Assembly: GCF_958304185.1 (NCBI RefSeq)
Contig: NZ_OY284433.1
Span: 248,001 to 312,000, forward strand
DNA length: 64,000 bases
From: an uncultured Erythrobacter sp.
GTDB taxonomy: Bacteria; Pseudomonadota; Alphaproteobacteria; Sphingomonadales; Sphingomonadaceae
Reading direction: 5' to 3'
A program made the translations under genes and the position numbers. Positions 61,885 to 64,000 of the stretch are shown here, one piece after another. Each line of letters opens with the position of its first letter. The stretch's first letter is position 1. A model generated the notes under the pieces. It was not told where the DNA came from. It ran no database searches and saw only the letters and a program-made list of their open reading frames with translations.

Positions 61885-63078
61885 CTAGGCGAGTGTAGCC
61901 TCGGCCCGCACCCGGCGCCAGACCAGCACAAACAGCGCGATTAGCAGCAGCGGCATGATCGGCACGTCAACCGTGATCGCCAACGGACGGGCCAAAGCTA
62001 CGGCGGCGAAGGTGGCGGCGATGGTGATCCGCTCCCAATCATCAAACCCCTCGGCCCGGCCGCGCGCGAACAGGTAGGCGAGCGGAAACGCAGTCAGCAC
62101 CATATCGTAATCGAGCACGAAGGGCGTGGCGAGCGGCGCGCCTGCCAGCACCAAGGCGCCCATGCCGGGCGTGAAGCTCCGCCGCCAGCACGCCGCTGCC
62201 ACCATCGCTGCCACAGCGATCGTGACGCCAATCTGTAGCGCCATCGCGAGGCCGCTCGGCACTTCGATCAGGCGCAGGCCCGCAAACAGGCTCACCATCT
62301 TGGCAAAGCCGATGGTGCCGCTCTCGGTCGCGCTGCTAGCGGTCTGGGTGATTGCGAGCCAATCCGCCCAAACCTGCGGCCCGAACATCAGCGCCGCCAG
62401 CCCTGCCAGACCAAGTGCCGCAGCGCCTGCTCCGGCAATGGTGCGCCACTGCCCGCTTGCCAGCAGCGCCACCGGCACCAGCAGGCCGAACTGTGGTTTG
62501 ATCGTTGCGAACCCGATCAGCACGCCCGCCAGCCACGGCCTTTCCCGCACCAGCAGCAACCCGCCGCCCAGCAGCGCCGCTACCAGAAACGAGGTCTGCC
62601 CGTGGGTCAGCGTCACGATCAACGGCGGGAAGGCCGCGATCAGCACCAACGCCGGGCCCTTCAGCCCGAGCGCGGAAAACCACGCCCGCACCGCCGTCAG
62701 AAACGCCCCGCCTGTCAGCGTCAGCCAAGCCGCCAGCGCCGGGAAATAGGGCAGAAACCCGAGCGGCCAGACGAAGGGCAGAAAGCTCGGCGGGTAGAAG
62801 AACGCGGTGTATTCGCCCGGTAGCGTGTAGAATTCGCGCTGCGCGGCCACATGGGCGAGTGTGTCATAGACGTTTGCGCCCGCCACCAGCATCCGGCCCG
62901 ATGTCCAGAAGCTGATGAAATCCGTGCCGATCAGAAAGCCGTTACGGTCGATCCCGTTGGTCGACGTCAGCAACAAGAAGGCCAGCGTCGCCACATTTGC
63001 GAGTGCCAGCACCACCAGATAGCCGCGCGCCCGCTCCGCGCCGAACCATTCTGCCTTGCGAAGAACATCCCATCCCAT
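61885..63078 (-). CDS. GT87-like (DUF2029) polytopic membrane protein
   Basis: This 397-residue integral membrane protein has about 10-11 hydrophobic helices. The segments TDFISFWTSGRMLVAGANVYD and FFYPPSFLPFVWPLGFLPYFPALAAW match the glycosyltransferase 87 (PimE-like, polyprenol-phosphate-mannose-dependent) family, and FATIKPQFGLLVPVALL is also typical. ATG 63078 follows CAGGGA; two upstream ATGs (63108, 63114) lack a binding site. The donor and acceptor are unknown, and no other sugar-transfer gene is nearby. Confidence 0.82.
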   Translation of the reverse strand: MGWDVLRKAEWFGAERARGYLVVLALANVATLAFLLLTSTNGIDRNGFLIGTDFISFWTSGRMLVAGANVYDTLAHVAAQREFYTLPGEYTAFFYPPSFLPFVWPLGFLPYFPALAAWLTLTGGAFLTAVRAWFSALGLKGPALVLIAAFPPLIVTLTHGQTSFLVAALLGGGLLLVRERPWLAGVLIGFATIKPQFGLLVPVALLASGQWRTIAGAGAAALGLAGLAALMFGPQVWADWLAITQTASSATESGTIGFAKMVSLFAGLRLIEVPSGLAMALQIGVTIAVAAMVAAACWRRSFTPGMGALVLAGAPLATPFVLDYDMVLTAFPLAYLFARGRAEGFDDWERITIAATFAAVALARPLAITVDVPIMPLLLIALFVLVWRRVRAEATLA

Positions 63079-63188
63079 GCCGCATCCCTGCCGCGCGCTC
63101 GCAGCCATGTCCATTGTCGGGGAGCGCTGGCATGTGGGGAAATTCCGTGGCAGCTTTCGCGGGCAGCCACAGGTGGGAGAGAACCGAG

Positions 63189-64000
63189 ATGCGCCATGTC
63201 CTTGCAACACTCGCTTTGGGAACGCTGGCCCTGGCCGCAGCGCCCCTCGCTGCGCAGGTCGAGCCGCCCGCCAAGGCCACCGCCGCCGAGCAGACGCCGC
63301 TTGAAATGCGCGCCGATCAGGTTGTGGCCTTGCTCAACGGGAAGGCCGATCCCGCCGACATCTTCACCGCAGGCTTTCGCGCGGCTGTTGCCGATGCCCA
63401 GATCGTGACCTTGAGCGCGAGCCTCGTTGCGCAGTTTGGTCCGGCGACCAAGGTCGCGCTGCTGGCCCCCACCCAAGGCACGCGGGCCACTCTCGAGATC
63501 CGCTTCGAGCGCGGACTGGCCAAGGGGGGCATTGCTATCGATCCGGCCGATAACAACCGCGTGAATGAGCTGCGGTTCACCAGCGTGGATTCGCTCGCCA
63601 TCGCGGACGACAGCCGAGAGAAAATCTCCGCCGATCTCGCTGGGCTACCGGGGAGCGTAAACGCATGGTTCGGCCCGCTTGAGGGCCGCGATCCGCTCAT
63701 CAGCGTGGACGCGGAAACGCCGCTCGCACTGGGATCAACCTTCAAGCTTTATGTGTTGGCCGCGCTAGCCGAGGATGTGAAGGCAGGGCGGCGCAAGTGG
63801 AGCGACGTCGTGCCGTTGACCGAGAAGAGCTACCCCAGCGGGCAGCTTCAGAACTGGCCGATAGGCGCGCCGGTGACGTTGCACACGCTGGCGAGCCTGA
63901 TGATCTCGATCAGCGATAACACCGCGACCGACCAGTTGATCAAGGTGCTTGGCAAGGAGCGCATCCTCAAGCTGATGAAAGACAGCGGCCACGCCGATCC
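63189..64000 (+). CDS. Class A beta-lactamase-like serine hydrolase (3' part outside window)
   Basis: This secreted protein begins MRHVLATLALGTLALAAAPLAAQ (signal peptide) at ATG 63189, with GGGAGA upstream. The first 160 or so residues of the mature part look like a small alpha/beta domain, related to the NTF2-like regions seen fused to some penicillin-binding proteins. The hydrolase then starts: SxxK as STFK (ALGSTFKLYVLAAL) and SDN in ISISDNTATDQLIK. The KTG motif would lie beyond the window. It may act on peptidoglycan or beta-lactams; sequence alone cannot separate a true beta-lactamase from a cell-wall enzyme. It is divergent from the GT87-like gene. Confidence 0.85.
   Translation, partial: MRHVLATLALGTLALAAAPLAAQVEPPAKATAAEQTPLEMRADQVVALLNGKADPADIFTAGFRAAVADAQIVTLSASLVAQFGPATKVALLAPTQGTRATLEIRFERGLAKGGIAIDPADNNRVNELRFTSVDSLAIADDSREKISADLAGLPGSVNAWFGPLEGRDPLISVDAETPLALGSTFKLYVLAALAEDVKAGRRKWSDVVPLTEKSYPSGQLQNWPIGAPVTLHTLASLMISISDNTATDQLIKVLGKERILKLMKDSGHAD

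Overview
The window is high-GC, gene-dense chromosomal DNA from an alphaproteobacterium, most probably order Sphingomonadales and near the Erythrobacteraceae. Supporting features are the nifR3(dusB)-ntrB-ntrC-ntrY-ntrX-hfq-hflX order, an ispD-ispF fusion, an Hfq with two Sm domains, the PhaR regulator, an archaeal/eukaryotic-like prolyl-tRNA synthetase and an RpoH-type promoter before dnaK. Family placement is inference. I see no prophage, insertion sequence, CRISPR array or rRNA operon. Almost everything is core housekeeping. Accessory content is limited to two small nuclease-fold genes framed by repeats and a few palindromic repeat elements.

Layout. 1-443 is the 5' part of gyrA (minus). 764-3704 (plus) holds a secreted TPR protein with a strong terminator, then lipA and a RatA/Coq10-type gene. 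3665-5935 (minus) is ispDF, a secreted unknown and a cinA-type gene. 6016-15390 (plus) is the nitrogen-regulation and RNA-chaperone block dusB-ntrBC-ntrYX-hfq-hflX. 15395-23367 (minus) is a tightly overlapping run: mltB, a D,D-carboxypeptidase, tmk, holB, metG, tatD, a metallo-beta-lactamase-fold hydrolase, a 65-residue membrane protein and mazG. tRNA-Ser(TGA) follows at 23543-23632. 23699-26384 (minus) carries an unknown gene, an Asp/Asn beta-hydroxylase-like gene and a methyltransferase.

26405-30576 (minus) contains two pyruvate dehydrogenase complex parts, E2 (pdhC) and E3 (lpdA). A thioesterase and a repeat-flanked DUF559 nuclease lie between them. 30728-35347 holds uspA (plus), then rnr, a GxxExxY gene inside an inverted repeat, and an M28 peptidase (all minus). 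A large palindromic element (35387-35470) precedes proS, phaR, alr, an MHS-type transporter, a NifU-like scaffold, cvpA and radA (all minus). A large patatin-like protein (plus) is divergent from radA.

45287-51642 is the heat-shock region: dnaK-dnaJ (minus) with an RpoH-type promoter, and hrcA-grpE (minus). Between them lie a copper chaperone, a zinc-peptidase-like gene and a glycine-zipper lipoprotein. The right end holds rph-rdgB, a CAP-domain protein, hemW-xerC, dedA, the rsmI-yraN-gshB operon divergent from an lpoA-like lipoprotein, parE, a GT87-like membrane protein and the start of a class A beta-lactamase-like gene cut by the window end.

The observations most worth a second look are the duplicated Hfq, a pyruvate dehydrogenase E2 whose subunit-binding domain and repeat-derived linker occur twice, and the two repeat-framed nuclease-fold genes. 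One of these sits directly against rnr and contributes its Shine-Dalgarno sequence. No wholly new multi-gene system is evident; these are unusual variants inside ordinary chromosomal DNA.
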